In this document: one piece after another, positions 7,739 to 16,868 of the stretch
Position numbering within the stretch: position 1 is the first letter of the stretch
Layout of the letters: each line of letters opens with the position of its first letter
Origin: Oscillospiraceae bacterium
GTDB taxonomy: Bacteria; Bacillota; Clostridia; Oscillospirales; CAG-272
Assembly: GCA_015063325.1 (NCBI GenBank)
Contig: SVUK01000006.1
Span: forward strand, 1-64,000
Reading direction: 5' to 3'
Length of the DNA stretch: 64,000 nt
Notes under the pieces: generated by a model
What the model saw: the letters and a program-made list of their open reading frames with translations, nothing else
Told to the model about the DNA's origin: nothing
Database searches by the model: none
Program-made: the position numbers and the translations under genes

Positions 7739-9313
7739 TTGCGCAAACAAACGGTAAAATGGCTTTTGTGGATTGCTTTCGGCGCGCTTTTGACCGCCGT
7801 GCCTTTGATTTTTCCGCAAATCGGATTTCTTTCCTGGTTTGGCATGATTCCGCTGGTTTACGGTGCAACTTGCATTTGCAAACGTTTGGAATGCACGCGC
7901 CGGGCGGCGTTCGGAAGCGGTTTTATTGCAGGTTATGTCTTCTATTTTGCAGTATTTCACTGGCTGATCTATCTGTATCCCATGGATGCGGTCGGCTTGA
8001 GTAAAGGCGCCTCTATTGGCGTGATCGCGGCAGGATGGCTCGGGATCCCGGCGCTTTACGGCATCCTTTCGGGAATTTTGTTTCTTTTCTTCCGCGCCGT
8101 TCATAAAACCGGGATTTTCGAAAAGATACCGCTGTTGCGTCCGTTTGTTTTTGCCGCTCTTTGGACAGGGTACGAGTGGCTGACCTCGCAGACATGGATG
8201 GGCGTTCCGTGGGGACGGCTTGCTTTGGGGCAGATTGAAATGCGCCCTATGCTTTGGATCTCTTCGGTGTTCGGCAGTTTTGCGGTCACGTTCCTGATCG
8301 TTGTCGTCAACGCGCTTCTTGCCGAAATCGCATATACCCCGAAAAAGACGGTTGTTTGCGGTGTTTTGGCGGCGGCACTTTTCGTTGGGAACCTCGGTTG
8401 CGGACTGATTTGGTTGAACCGGGAAATTCCTACCGAAAAGACTTTCCGGGCGGCAGTTTTGCAGGGGAATATCGGCGTTGCCGAAAAATGGGATGCAGAC
8501 GGAGACTCGGATTTTAAAACCTATGTGAAATTGACCGAGAACGCCGCGAAAGACGGTGCGCAGCTGATTGTTTGGCCGGAGACCGCATTCCTTTATCCGA
8601 ACAATTCCATTTGGGAAAAATTAACCGCGCTTTCACGAAACGCGAACGCTGATCTTATAGTGGGGGCGCTGTACCGCGATGCACAGGGGAACGATTATAA
8701 CGCGCTGTATTTTATCGACCACGAAAAAGGATTGACCGAGCCGGTCTATCTCAAGCGTCACCTCGTGCCGTTCGGGGAATATGTTCCTTTGCGGAGCTTT
8801 TTTGAAAAGCTGTTTCCGCCCCTTGCCGACCTATCCTTTTTAGAGGATTTGTCCGCCGGAAAATCGACGGCGCTGTTTGATAGCGAACAGGGCAAAATCG
8901 GTTCTCTCATCTGTTTTGATTCCATTTACGATCAACTTGCCGGGGAGAGCGCCCGGGATGGGGCAGAGCTTTTAGTCATTTCCAGCAACGATTCCTGGTT
9001 TTACGATTCCGCCGCCGTTTATCAGCACAATGCCCAGGCGCAACTGCGCGCCGTTGAAACGGGGAAATGGGTGCTTCGCGCCGCCAATACGGGAATTTCT
9101 TCGGTAATCACGCCGCAGGGGGGCGTTGTTGATGAGTTGCCGCCGCTGACCTACGGATATTTGGTACAAACAGTTGGGACGGTATCCGATCAAACGGTAT
9201 ACAGTAGAATCGGCAACACTTTCGTTTATCTTTGCCTTGCTTTTTCGGTAGGCGTTCTTGTAGCCGGATGGATTGTCAAGAGAAAAAGAAAAGTGACCGA
9301 TATATCAGAATAA
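7739..9313 (+). CDS. lnt: Apolipoprotein N-acyltransferase
   Basis: 524 aa membrane enzyme. The first 225 residues contain several hydrophobic segments. A nitrilase-type catalytic domain follows, and a final membrane anchor is near 495-515. The catalytic triad is present: Glu281 (WPETAFLYP), Lys339 (LKRHLVPFGEY) and Cys392 (GSLICFDS). Lnt transfers an acyl chain to the N-terminal diacylglyceryl-cysteine of lipoproteins at the outer face of the cytoplasmic membrane. The start is a TTG at 7739 with AAAGGAGG eight bases upstream; no upstream ATG in frame fits. Lnt is better known from Gram-negatives and actinobacteria, so its presence here is notable. Confidence 0.9.
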   Translation: MRKQTVKWLLWIAFGALLTAVPLIFPQIGFLSWFGMIPLVYGATCICKRLECTRRAAFGSGFIAGYVFYFAVFHWLIYLYPMDAVGLSKGASIGVIAAGWLGIPALYGILSGILFLFFRAVHKTGIFEKIPLLRPFVFAALWTGYEWLTSQTWMGVPWGRLALGQIEMRPMLWISSVFGSFAVTFLIVVVNALLAEIAYTPKKTVVCGVLAAALFVGNLGCGLIWLNREIPTEKTFRAAVLQGNIGVAEKWDADGDSDFKTYVKLTENAAKDGAQLIVWPETAFLYPNNSIWEKLTALSRNANADLIVGALYRDAQGNDYNALYFIDHEKGLTEPVYLKRHLVPFGEYVPLRSFFEKLFPPLADLSFLEDLSAGKSTALFDSEQGKIGSLICFDSIYDQLAGESARDGAELLVISSNDSWFYDSAAVYQHNAQAQLRAVETGKWVLRAANTGISSVITPQGGVVDELPPLTYGYLVQTVGTVSDQTVYSRIGNTFVYLCLAFSVGVLVAGWIVKRKRKVTDISE

Positions 9314-9319
9314 TGAAAA

Positions 9320-9359
9320 AAAGAACCGGTTTGACAATTATCCGTCAACCCGGTTCTTT
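9320..9359. terminator. Bidirectional terminator between lnt and lysA
   Basis: AAAGAACCGG (9320-9329) pairs with CCGGTTCTTT (9350-9359), with TTGAC/GTCAA inside. It lies between convergent genes. Confidence 0.85.
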
Positions 9360-9372
9360 ATTTATAGTATAG

Positions 9373-10695
9373 TTAAACATCCAAAGCGGTCAAATCTTCC
9401 AGCGTTTCGCGCCGAACGGCAATCGACGGTTCTCTGTTTCGGAGCATGACGACCGGCGGACGCGGAATGCGGTTATAGTTAGAAGCCATGGAGTAGTGGT
9501 AGGCGCCGGTGGTCAAGCAGGCAATCAGGTCGCCGCGCGCCGTCGAACGGGGAAGCGAAACCTTTCTTTGCAGAATATCGCCGCTCTCACAGCACCGTCC
9601 GGCAATATCGGCGATCATGTCGCGTTCTTCGCGCATTTTCAGTGCCGGGAGAATGGTGTAGGCGGAGCCGTACAGCGCATAGCGGATATTATCCGTCATT
9701 CCGCCATCAACCGAAACGTAGGTGCGGTAGCCGGGAATGGTTTTCACCGAGCCGACGGTATAGAGCGTCATACCTGCGTCGGCAACGATCGAGCGTCCGG
9801 GTTCAAAGCAAATTTCGGGTTGTTCTATTTCCAATTCTTTGCAAAGCGACGCAACCTTTTCTCCGATTTCGGCAATGATTCCGGCAAGATCCGGCTTGGG
9901 GTTTTGCGCGATGTAGGGAACGCCGATTCCGCCGCCGAGATCAAGCATGGAAGCGGTAAATCCGTATTTTTGTTTTGCATGGGCAATGAAACGAAGCATA
10001 ACTTCCGCTGTTCGCAGAAAAACGTCCGAATCAAAGACCTGCGACCCCACATGAGAATGGAATCCGCAAAGCTGAATATGGGGGAGCGAGAGGGCGAACG
10101 CGACGGCGTCGTCGGCAAGCCCCGGAGCAATCGAAAAACCGAATTTTGAATCCACCTTTCCGGTTGCAACCGCCTCGTAGGTGTGGGGATCGATCCCGGG
10201 CGTCAGGCGCAAAAGAACCTTTTGGAAAACGCCGCGTTTTTCCGCCTCTTTTTCCAGCGCCGAAAGCTCCTCGGTGTTGTCCGAAACAAAGTAGCCAACG
10301 CCTGCGTCCATCGCGGCGGCAATATCGGTGTCGGTTTTGTTATTGGAATGGAAAAACGCTTTCTCCATCGGGAATCCGGAGGCATTTGCCGTAAAGATTT
10401 CTCCTTCGGAGACGACGTCAATTCCCATGCCTTCCTCGCTCATCACGCGGTAAAGCTGTTTGAAGGCGGCGGCTTTAGAGGCATACAGGATTCGATACTT
10501 TTCGCCGAATGCCGCTTTTGCGGCGGCTTGATAGGCGCGGCAGTTGGCGCGAATGCGGTCTTCGTCCATCAGGTAAAGCGGCGTTCCGAATTTCGCGGCA
10601 AGCGCTGCGGTATCGAGTCCGGCAAAACAGAGGTGACCCTCGGAATTGACGGAAAGATTTTCGCAAATCAAATCGTTTTCAAATTCGTTCATCAT
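9373..10695 (-). CDS. lysA: Diaminopimelate decarboxylase
   Basis: 440 aa fold-type III PLP enzyme that decarboxylates meso-DAP to L-lysine. The PLP lysine is Lys74 in YASKAAAF. Other family features are GFHSHVGSQ, DLGGGIGVPY, EPGRSIVADAG and the C-terminal RCCESGDIL, which supplies the active-site Cys from the partner subunit, then TGAYHYSMASNYN. It is the last gene of the dapA-dapB-ddh-lysA operon, 20 bp after ddh. Confidence 0.97.
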   Translation of the reverse strand: MMNEFENDLICENLSVNSEGHLCFAGLDTAALAAKFGTPLYLMDEDRIRANCRAYQAAAKAAFGEKYRILYASKAAAFKQLYRVMSEEGMGIDVVSEGEIFTANASGFPMEKAFFHSNNKTDTDIAAAMDAGVGYFVSDNTEELSALEKEAEKRGVFQKVLLRLTPGIDPHTYEAVATGKVDSKFGFSIAPGLADDAVAFALSLPHIQLCGFHSHVGSQVFDSDVFLRTAEVMLRFIAHAKQKYGFTASMLDLGGGIGVPYIAQNPKPDLAGIIAEIGEKVASLCKELEIEQPEICFEPGRSIVADAGMTLYTVGSVKTIPGYRTYVSVDGGMTDNIRYALYGSAYTILPALKMREERDMIADIAGRCCESGDILQRKVSLPRSTARGDLIACLTTGAYHYSMASNYNRIPRPPVVMLRNREPSIAVRRETLEDLTALDV

Positions 10696-10715
10696 TATTT
10701 CTCAAAGATTATTTT

Positions 10716-11687
10716 TCAAAGCATTTTTTTGCGGAGTTCTTCGGGGGAGAGCGGAGAAAGGTCGGCAGGGGCGATGTCAAAAATTGTCAGACATCCGGTT
10801 CTGCCGCGTTTGTTCAAACGATCAACGGCGCGCGCAAGCGCAACCAGCACGCCGGCGGTAAATTCGGGGTTGGAGTCCAGTTTTAAACTGTACTCAATCA
10901 CGTGGCGATTTCCTTTAGCAGTTGTACCGGTACGGATCACAGAGCCGCCGTGGGGAAGTCCCGAATGGTTTTTCTTCATTTCTTCGGCGGAAATAAATGT
11001 CACGGTGGTGTCGTAATCGGCAAAATAGTTGGGCATTTCCTTGATCTCGCGCTCGATGCGCGCTTTGTCGGCGCCTTCGGCGGCAACGACGTAACATTCG
11101 CGCGTATGTTTTTCACGGGTGCTGAGGGTGGGATTTTTACCGGCGCGAACGGCTTCTACCGCGGCAGGTATCGGAACGGTATATTGCCGCGCGTCCAAAA
11201 CGCCTTCAATCCGGCGAATGGCGTCCGAATGTCCTTGACTGACGCCGCGCCCCCAGAAGGTGTAGTCCTGCCCGTCGGGAAGAATTGCAGAAGCATAGAG
11301 ACGGTTGACCGAGAACATTCCGGGATCCCATCCGCCCGAGATCAGCGCGGTATGACCGTTTGCTTTTGCCGCTTCATCGACGCGCGCAAAGTGCTCCGGA
11401 ATTTTTGCGTGGGTATCGAAACTATCCACTACGTTGAAAGAGGCGGCAAGTTCGGGTGTCATTTTAGGCAGGTCGGTCGCGCTTCCGCCGCAGATGATAA
11501 GAACGTCAATTTCCGCCGCATGGTTCGGAAGATCGTTGATCATGTAAACCGGGACATTGCCGATCGGTTTGACCGCAGAAGGGTTGCGACGAGTAAAAAT
11601 ACCGGTCAGAGTTGCGTCCGGATTTTGTGCGATGGCTGATTCCACGCCTTTTCCGAGGTTTCCGTATCCGTAAATTGCAAGTTTCAT
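10716..11687 (-). CDS. ddh: meso-Diaminopimelate dehydrogenase
   Basis: 323 aa NADPH-dependent enzyme that makes meso-DAP from tetrahydrodipicolinate in one step. The N-terminal Rossmann segment is YGYGNLGKGVESAIA. Substrate-binding segments include SGGWDPGMFSVNRLYA (about 119-134) and FWGRGVSQGHSDAIRRI. It overlaps the dapB stop by 4 bp. With no succinylase or acetylase genes nearby, the operon implies the dehydrogenase variant of the DAP pathway. Confidence 0.95.
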   Translation of the reverse strand: MKLAIYGYGNLGKGVESAIAQNPDATLTGIFTRRNPSAVKPIGNVPVYMINDLPNHAAEIDVLIICGGSATDLPKMTPELAASFNVVDSFDTHAKIPEHFARVDEAAKANGHTALISGGWDPGMFSVNRLYASAILPDGQDYTFWGRGVSQGHSDAIRRIEGVLDARQYTVPIPAAVEAVRAGKNPTLSTREKHTRECYVVAAEGADKARIEREIKEMPNYFADYDTTVTFISAEEMKKNHSGLPHGGSVIRTGTTAKGNRHVIEYSLKLDSNPEFTAGVLVALARAVDRLNKRGRTGCLTIFDIAPADLSPLSPEELRKKML

Positions 11688-12454
11688 ATTGCAGGGATCT
11701 CCTTTTTGGATTTTTCTCCAAGCATACTGTTCATATCATAAAGACCTGCCGGTTTGCCATAGAGGAAACCTGCGGCGGCAAGCGCGCCTTCGGCAAACAA
11801 GGCGCGTGTGTGCGCCTCATGGCGCAGGGTCAGCGTTTGCGTGGGGGTACCGATCAAAACCTCGTGTTCTCCCACGATATTTCCAAGGCGAATCGAATGA
11901 ATACCGATTTCCTCGGGCGAGCGTTTACAGTCTCCGCTTCTGCCCGGATTGATCGTTGCGCTCGGGCGAACCTCCCGAATGGCATCGGCAAGTGCGAGCG
12001 CGGTTCCGCTCGGGGCGTCGACTTTTCGGTCGTGGTGCTTTTCCACAATTTCAATTTCCGCGTTCGGAAATGCGGCGGCGGCGCGTTTGGCAAGGTCGAT
12101 CAGCACCGCAATGCCCACCGAATAGTTTGCCGCATAGAAAACGGGAATCATTTTGGCAGCTTTTGTAATGTCGTCTTTTTGTGCCGGCGTGTATCCTGTC
12201 GTTGCAATCACAACCGGAATCCGATTGGAAACGGCAAATTGCAATAGGTCGGAAAGAACAGACGGATGGGAAAAGTCAACGATCATATCCACGTCGGTCG
12301 GCGCCTCGGCAAAGGAGGAATAGCAGGGAATTTCTCCCGGCGTTCCGAACTTGTCAACGCCGGCGATTACACAAAATCCGTTGGGACTTGATTTTGCCAT
12401 TTTTGCAAGTTCTTGTCCCATATGTCCGGAAAGACCGCTGATGAGCAATTTCAT
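11684..12454 (-). CDS. dapB: 4-Hydroxy-tetrahydrodipicolinate reductase
   Basis: 256 aa. The N-terminal nucleotide-binding motif is SGLSGHMGQELAKMA. The catalytic and substrate-binding motif EKHHDRKVDAPSGTAL lies in the middle. It reduces hydroxytetrahydrodipicolinate with NAD(P)H. A clear AAAGGAAG ribosome binding site precedes the ATG at 12454. It sits between dapA (13 bp) and ddh (4-bp overlap), so the genes are probably translationally coupled. Confidence 0.95.
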   Translation of the reverse strand: MKLLISGLSGHMGQELAKMAKSSPNGFCVIAGVDKFGTPGEIPCYSSFAEAPTDVDMIVDFSHPSVLSDLLQFAVSNRIPVVIATTGYTPAQKDDITKAAKMIPVFYAANYSVGIAVLIDLAKRAAAAFPNAEIEIVEKHHDRKVDAPSGTALALADAIREVRPSATINPGRSGDCKRSPEEIGIHSIRLGNIVGEHEVLIGTPTQTLTLRHEAHTRALFAEGALAAAGFLYGKPAGLYDMNSMLGEKSKKEIPAI

Positions 12455-12467
12455 ATTGCGCTTCCTT

Positions 12468-13355
12468 TCAAATTTGAATTCCTGCCGCTTTCATTGCGGC
12501 AAGCAGAACTTTTTCGTGCGCCTGTTCCATCGGCGTCAGTGGCAGGCGCACATAGTTTTCGCCATAGCCCATTGCCGCCATTGCCGCTTTGACGGGGATG
12601 GGGTTGACCTCCATAAAGAGCGCGTCAACCAGCGGCAGAAGTTTGAGTTGCAAGTCGGCGGACTCCTTCACTTTTCCTGCGCGGAAAAGATCGCAAATGG
12701 CGACCGTTTCACGGGGAAGAGGGTTGGAGAGCACTGAGATCACTCCCTTGCCGCCAAGGGAAAGAATGGGAACGATTTGGTCGTCGTTGCCCGAATAGAG
12801 GTCCAGCTTTCCTTTGCAGAGGGCGGCGATTTGCGCGATTTGCGAAATGTTGCCCGAGGCTTCCTTGATGCCGACGATATTGGGATGTTCAGCAAGTGCG
12901 GCAACTGTTGCCGGCAGCAAATTGCACCCGGTACGGCTCGGCACGTTGTAGAGAATGCAAGGTTTGGTCGAGGCGTCGGCAATGGCACGGAAGGAGGTGA
13001 TTAACCCATTTTGCGTTGCTTTGTTATAGTAGGGCGTTACCAACAGCATGGCGTCGGCGCCGATCCCACAGGCATATTTCGTGAGGTCAATAGCGTATGC
13101 TGTGTCGTTTGATCCGGTTCCGGCAATCACCGGCACGCGTCCTGCAACCCGATCCACACAGAATTTGAGTACCGCGCGGTGTTCTTCGTCGGTAAGCGTC
13201 GATCCTTCGCCTGTGGTTCCGGCGGCAACGATGGCGTTCACGCCGCAGTCGATTTGCCAGTCGATCAGTCTACCGAATGCCTCATAATCTACTCCGTTTT
13301 CATTCAGAGGGGTGATAATGGCGGTTGCAACGCCTTCAAAAACCGTGTTTTTCAT
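12468..13355 (-). CDS. dapA: 4-Hydroxy-tetrahydrodipicolinate synthase
   Basis: 295 aa TIM-barrel aldolase condensing pyruvate with aspartate semialdehyde. The Schiff-base lysine is Lys164 in GIKEASGN, and Tyr136 lies in LYNVPSRTGCN. AAGTTGEGSTLT at 44-55 is the pyruvate-binding loop. First gene of the lysine operon; its product also feeds dipicolinate (dpaAB at 19.3 kb). No lysine riboswitch was seen in the 50-nt leader. Confidence 0.97.
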   Translation of the reverse strand: MKNTVFEGVATAIITPLNENGVDYEAFGRLIDWQIDCGVNAIVAAGTTGEGSTLTDEEHRAVLKFCVDRVAGRVPVIAGTGSNDTAYAIDLTKYACGIGADAMLLVTPYYNKATQNGLITSFRAIADASTKPCILYNVPSRTGCNLLPATVAALAEHPNIVGIKEASGNISQIAQIAALCKGKLDLYSGNDDQIVPILSLGGKGVISVLSNPLPRETVAICDLFRAGKVKESADLQLKLLPLVDALFMEVNPIPVKAAMAAMGYGENYVRLPLTPMEQAHEKVLLAAMKAAGIQI

Positions 13356-13404
13356 GTTTTTTAATCCTTTTTTAAGAAATCTTTCACTTTAAAAATATAG
13401 AATT

Positions 13405-13433
13405 ATTATATCAATTCCGATTTCTTCTGTCAA
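13405..13433 (-). promoter_or_regulatory. Promoter of the dapA-dapB-ddh-lysA operon
   Basis: Minus-strand TTGACA (13428-13433), a 17-bp spacer and TATAAT (13405-13410), 50 bp before dapA. Confidence 0.85.
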
Positions 13434-13518
13434 CATTTTTTATTTACCTTTTTTATTTTCAGCGGTTTTTTGTAAATTTGGATTTTATTGCAGCCGTGTT
13501 TTGGCTATCTCGCCTAAA

Positions 13519-13589
13519 AAATTCATCTTTTTATTCAAAAATTCATTCTAAAAATCCATTTTTTAAGAAATAATGAATATTTTTTCATT
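13519..13589 (+). promoter_or_regulatory. ARG-box-like ArgR/AhrC operators upstream of argG
   Basis: The palindrome AATGAATATTTTTTCATT (13572-13589) ends six bases before the -35 box. A cluster of ATTCAT/ATTCA half-sites lies at 13519-13548; its reverse strand reads TGAATAAAAAGATGAA, close to the Gram-positive ARG box. Arginine-dependent repression of argGH is inferred. Confidence 0.6.
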
Positions 13590-13594
13590 GTGCC

Positions 13595-13623
13595 TTGACA
13601 AAATGCAGAAAAGAGATTATAAT
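13595..13623 (+). promoter_or_regulatory. Promoter of argGH
   Basis: TTGACA (13595-13600), a 17-bp spacer and TATAAT (13618-13623). Confidence 0.9.
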
Positions 13624-13652
13624 AAGGAAAAACAAAACCGATGGAGGATCCC

Positions 13653-14885
13653 ATGAAAAAAGAAAACATTAAAAAAGTTGTTCTTGCCTATTCGGGCGGA
13701 CTGGATACGTCTATTATTATTCCTTGGCTGAAGGAAAATTATAACAACTGTGAGGTCATTGCCGTTTCGGGTAATGTCGGACAGGCGGACGAGTTGGAGG
13801 GGCTGGAAGAAAAGGCAATTAAAACCGGCGCTTCCAAGCTTTATATTGTAGATCTGACCGATGAATTTGTGGATGATTACATTGTTCCCACCATGCAGGC
13901 AGGCGCTCTTTATGAGCAATATATGCTCGGGACGTCGTTTGCCCGTCCGTTGATAGCGAAAAAGCTGGCTGAAATTGCTCTTGCCGAAGGGGCGGATGCC
14001 ATTGCCCACGGTTGCACCGGTAAAGGGAACGATCAGGTGCGTTTTGAACTCGCCATCAAAGCCTTTGCGCCCGATATGCCCATCATTGCTCCGTGGCGCG
14101 AATGGAGTATCAAATCGCGCGAAGAGGAAATTGATTACGCCGAAGCGCACAATATTCCGCTGAAGATCAACCGAGAGACCAACTATTCCAAGGATAAAAA
14201 CCTTTGGCACCTTTCCCACGAGGGATTGGATTTGGAGGACGCGGGCAATGAACCGCAGTACGAGAAGCCCGGATTTTTGGAAATGGGCGTTTCTCCTCTG
14301 CAGGCACCGGATGAACCCACTTATGTTACGTTGGATTTTGAACAAGGCAAACCGGTTGCGCTGGACGGCAAACGCATGAGCGCAAAGGAGATCATTCTTG
14401 CGCTCAACGAGCTGGGCGGCAAAAACGGTATCGGATTGTTGGATATTGTGGAAAACCGCTTGGTTGGCATGAAGTGCCGCGGTGTATACGAAACGCCGGG
14501 CGGAACCATTCTTTACGCGGCGCACGAGTACCTTGAAACGGTCACGCTGGATAAGATGACTGCCCATGAAAAACAGCGTTTGTCGGTCACCTTTGCCGAG
14601 CTTGTTTACAACGGTCAATGGTTCACCCCTTTGCGCGAGGCGCTTTCCGCATTTGTAACCTCTACGCAGAAGAATGTGACCGGTAAAGTGAAACTGAAGC
14701 TTTACAAGGGCAACGTGATCAAAGCCGGCGTTTGGTCGCCCTATTCTCTCTATTCCGAGGAGCTTGCCACCTTTGGTGAAGATCATATTTACAATCAAAA
14801 CGATTCAGCCGGATTTATCAATCTTTACGGTCTGCCCATTGCTGTGCAGGCGCGTATGAAGAAAAAACTTGAGGGAAAGAAATGA
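13653..14885 (+). CDS. argG: Argininosuccinate synthase
   Basis: 410 aa. It joins citrulline and aspartate using ATP. The N-terminal ATP-pyrophosphatase motif is [23 protein letters not shown] and [10 protein letters not shown] follow. The ATG at 13653 is chosen because GGAGG lies seven bases upstream; the in-frame ATG at 13641 overlaps that ribosome binding site. Its stop overlaps the argH start by 4 bp (ATGA). ARG-box-like sites upstream suggest ArgR control. Confidence 0.97.
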   Translation: MKKENIKKVVLAYSGGLDTSIIIPWLKENYNNCEVIAVSGNVGQADELEGLEEKAIKTGASKLYIVDLTDEFVDDYIVPTMQAGALYEQYMLGTSFARPLIAKKLAEIALAEGADAIAHGCTGKGNDQVRFELAIKAFAPDMPIIAPWREWSIKSREEEIDYAEAHNIPLKINRETNYSKDKNLWHLSHEGLDLEDAGNEPQYEKPGFLEMGVSPLQAPDEPTYVTLDFEQGKPVALDGKRMSAKEIILALNELGGKNGIGLLDIVENRLVGMKCRGVYETPGGTILYAAHEYLETVTLDKMTAHEKQRLSVTFAELVYNGQWFTPLREALSAFVTSTQKNVTGKVKLKLYKGNVIKAGVWSPYSLYSEELATFGEDHIYNQNDSAGFINLYGLPIAVQARMKKKLEGKK

Positions 14886-16258
14886 GCAAAAAAATGTGGG
14901 CAGGCAGAACGAGCGGCGAAACCAGCCGATTGGCGGACGATTTTAATTCATCTATCGCCGTTGATTGCCGGATGTTTCGAGAGGATATTCGGGGAAGTAT
15001 GGCGCACGCTTCCATGCTTGCTGCGCAGGGCATTCTCTCTCAAGCGGACGCCGAAGCCATTCTTGCAGGACTTGACGGGATTCTTTCTGATTTGGAAAAC
15101 GGGAATTTGCAGATCGATCCGACAAGCGAGGATATTCATATGTTCGTGGAGCAGGTATTGACCGAGCGGATCGGTGAAGCAGGGAAAAGACTGCACACTG
15201 CACGTAGTCGGAACGATCAGGTTGCGCTGGATTTGCGCCTTTATTTGCGCGGCGAATGTGAGAAGATCAGCGAAAAGATCAAAACGCTTGCGAATGCGCT
15301 GGTCAATCAAGCGGAACGATATGCCGCTTCGGTTATGCCGGGATATACCCATTTGCAAAGAGCGCAACCGATTACGTTTGGACATCATCTGATGGCGTAT
15401 GTGATGATGCTGTTACGCGATATAGACCGGCTGAAAGACGCCGCCAAACGCATGAATGTTTCCCCCATCGGCTCCTGCGCTTTGGCAGGAACGACCTATC
15501 CCATCGACCGTGTATTTGAGGCGGAAAAGCTGGGATTCGATTCTGCCTGCATGAATTCTTTGGACGGTGTTTCGGATCGTGATTTTTGTGTGGAAATTCT
15601 TTCGGCGCTTGCACTGGTCATGCTGCACCTCTCTCGTCTTTCCGAGGAGATCGTGCTGTGGTCGAGCTGGGAATTCCGCTTTGTGGAGCTTTCGGACGCC
15701 TATACTACCGGCTCCTCTATCATGCCGCAAAAGAAAAATTCGGATATGGCGGAATTGATTCGCGGCAAGACGGGTAGAGTTTACGGCGATTTGACGGCGC
15801 TTTTGACGGTTATGAAGGGGTTGCCGCTTGCATATAACAAGGATATGCAGGAGGATAAAGAAAGCGTTTTTGACGCTTGCGATACCGCAGAAATTTGCCT
15901 TGACGTGATGACGGGTATGATTTCTTCCATGAAAGCAAACGAAGAACAAATGCGCCGGGCGGCGCAAACCGGTTTTTTGAATGCGACCGACCTTGCCGAT
16001 TATTTGGTAGGGAAGGGATTGCCGTTTCGCACCGCTTACAAACTTTCGGGCGAGCTGGTGGCATACTGCCTTGCAAACGGAAAGATTTTGGAAACACTTT
16101 CGCTGGAGGAGTATCGAAAAATCTCACCCGTGTTTGACGAAACCGTTTATGCGGCAGTTGATTTGGACGCTTGCGTGAGCCGCCGCAACTGCCTTGGCGG
16201 AACTTCGGAAAAGTCTGTCAAAAATCAAATTATCTGGGCGAAAGAAAACTTGAAATAA
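14882..16258 (+). CDS. argH: Argininosuccinate lyase
   Basis: 458 aa member of the fumarase/aspartase superfamily that cleaves argininosuccinate to arginine and fumarate. The signature [10 protein letters not shown] is at residues 277-286, with the catalytic Ser in that loop; [15 protein letters not shown] (about 107-121) is also conserved. Second gene of argGH, translationally coupled to argG by an ATGA overlap, and followed by a strong terminator. Confidence 0.97.
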   Translation: MSKKMWAGRTSGETSRLADDFNSSIAVDCRMFREDIRGSMAHASMLAAQGILSQADAEAILAGLDGILSDLENGNLQIDPTSEDIHMFVEQVLTERIGEAGKRLHTARSRNDQVALDLRLYLRGECEKISEKIKTLANALVNQAERYAASVMPGYTHLQRAQPITFGHHLMAYVMMLLRDIDRLKDAAKRMNVSPIGSCALAGTTYPIDRVFEAEKLGFDSACMNSLDGVSDRDFCVEILSALALVMLHLSRLSEEIVLWSSWEFRFVELSDAYTTGSSIMPQKKNSDMAELIRGKTGRVYGDLTALLTVMKGLPLAYNKDMQEDKESVFDACDTAEICLDVMTGMISSMKANEEQMRRAAQTGFLNATDLADYLVGKGLPFRTAYKLSGELVAYCLANGKILETLSLEEYRKISPVFDETVYAAVDLDACVSRRNCLGGTSEKSVKNQIIWAKENLK

Positions 16259-16263
16259 AAAAC

Positions 16264-16297
16264 AAAAAGGTTCGGCGTGCGCGTCCGAACCTTTTTT
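16264..16297 (+). terminator. Terminator of argGH
   Basis: AAAAAGGTTCGG (16264-16275) pairs with CCGAACCTTTTT (16285-16296), followed by T. Confidence 0.9.
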
Positions 16298-16299
16298 CC

Positions 16300-16418
16300 T
16301 TGACAATTGTCGAAAAATGTCTACTGTCAAAAAATGACGACTCTCAAAAAATGTCTATCGTCAAAAAATGTCTATCGTCGAAAAATGTCTATCGTCGAAA
16401 AGTATCTACTTTTTTAAA
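16300..16418. repeat. Seven-unit 17-bp tandem repeat
   Basis: Units of exactly 17 bp with consensus ATGTCTATCGTCRAAAA. They run from a divergent unit at 16300-16316, through 16317, 16334, 16351, 16368 and 16385 (the last three almost identical), to a degenerate unit at 16402-16418. The array fills the gap between the argH and acyl carrier protein terminators. It has no spacers, so it is not a CRISPR array. Function unknown. Confidence 0.85.
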
Positions 16419-16456
16419 GAAAAAAGCGCCGACGAAACGAGGTTCGGTGCGGCGCT
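16419..16456 (-). terminator. Terminator of the acyl carrier protein gene
   Basis: On the minus strand AGCGCCG (16450-16456) pairs with CGGCGCT (16425-16431), followed by TTTTTT. Confidence 0.8.
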
Positions 16457-16473
16457 GATTCTTTTCATTCTTC

Positions 16474-16701
16474 TTATTGCTTTTTTGCTTCCAAATATTC
16501 GACGACGTCGTTGATGGTGAGAAATTTGTGAATATCGTCGTCTTCGATTTCAATTCCGAATTTGTCCTCGCAAAGCATAACCAAATCGGCAAGCTCAATG
16601 GAGTTAATGCCCAAATCGTTGACCAGCTCGGATTCGGGTTTGATGTCGTCGGGATTGAGTTGCAACTCTTCAACAAGAATGTTTTTCAGCGTTTCAAACA
16701 T
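16474..16701 (-). CDS. acpP: Acyl carrier protein
   Basis: 75 aa acidic protein. The 4'-phosphopantetheine attachment motif is DLGINSIELADLV, with the modified Ser in GINS. The start MFETLKN at 16701 has GGAGG eight bases upstream. The longer frame to 16752 would begin at or before the predicted transcription start, so it is rejected. The gene stands alone, away from fatty acid synthesis genes, so it may be a specialised ACP; its partner enzyme is not evident here. Confidence 0.92.
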   Translation of the reverse strand: MFETLKNILVEELQLNPDDIKPESELVNDLGINSIELADLVMLCEDKFGIEIEDDDIHKFLTINDVVEYLEAKKQ

Positions 16702-16757
16702 GGATTTTTCCTCCGAAATAGAATCAAAACCGAAAAATTCGATTTTGTTCATGAATG

Positions 16758-16786
16758 ATTATACCGCAGAACCGCGGATTTGTCAA
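16758..16786 (-). promoter_or_regulatory. Promoter of the acyl carrier protein gene
   Basis: Minus-strand TTGACA (16781-16786), a 17-bp spacer and TATAAT (16758-16763). Confidence 0.9.
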
Positions 16787-16868
16787 GTTTTTTTTCCAAT
16801 CTTTACAAAAAGAGGATGTTTTCGCCGATTTTTCAACTTGAAATTTTCAAGTAAAAAAGGGAAAGGGG

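Noticed and set aside
13356..13404. Lysine riboswitch before dapA
   Set aside because: The leader is only about 50 nt, far too short for the L-box structure, and has no recognisable core.
13617..14798. 393-codon minus-strand ORF opposite argG
   Set aside because: Antisense shadow of a full-length argininosuccinate synthase.
16300..16418. CRISPR array at the 17-bp repeats
   Set aside because: Direct tandem units without spacers, unit too short, and no cas genes nearby.
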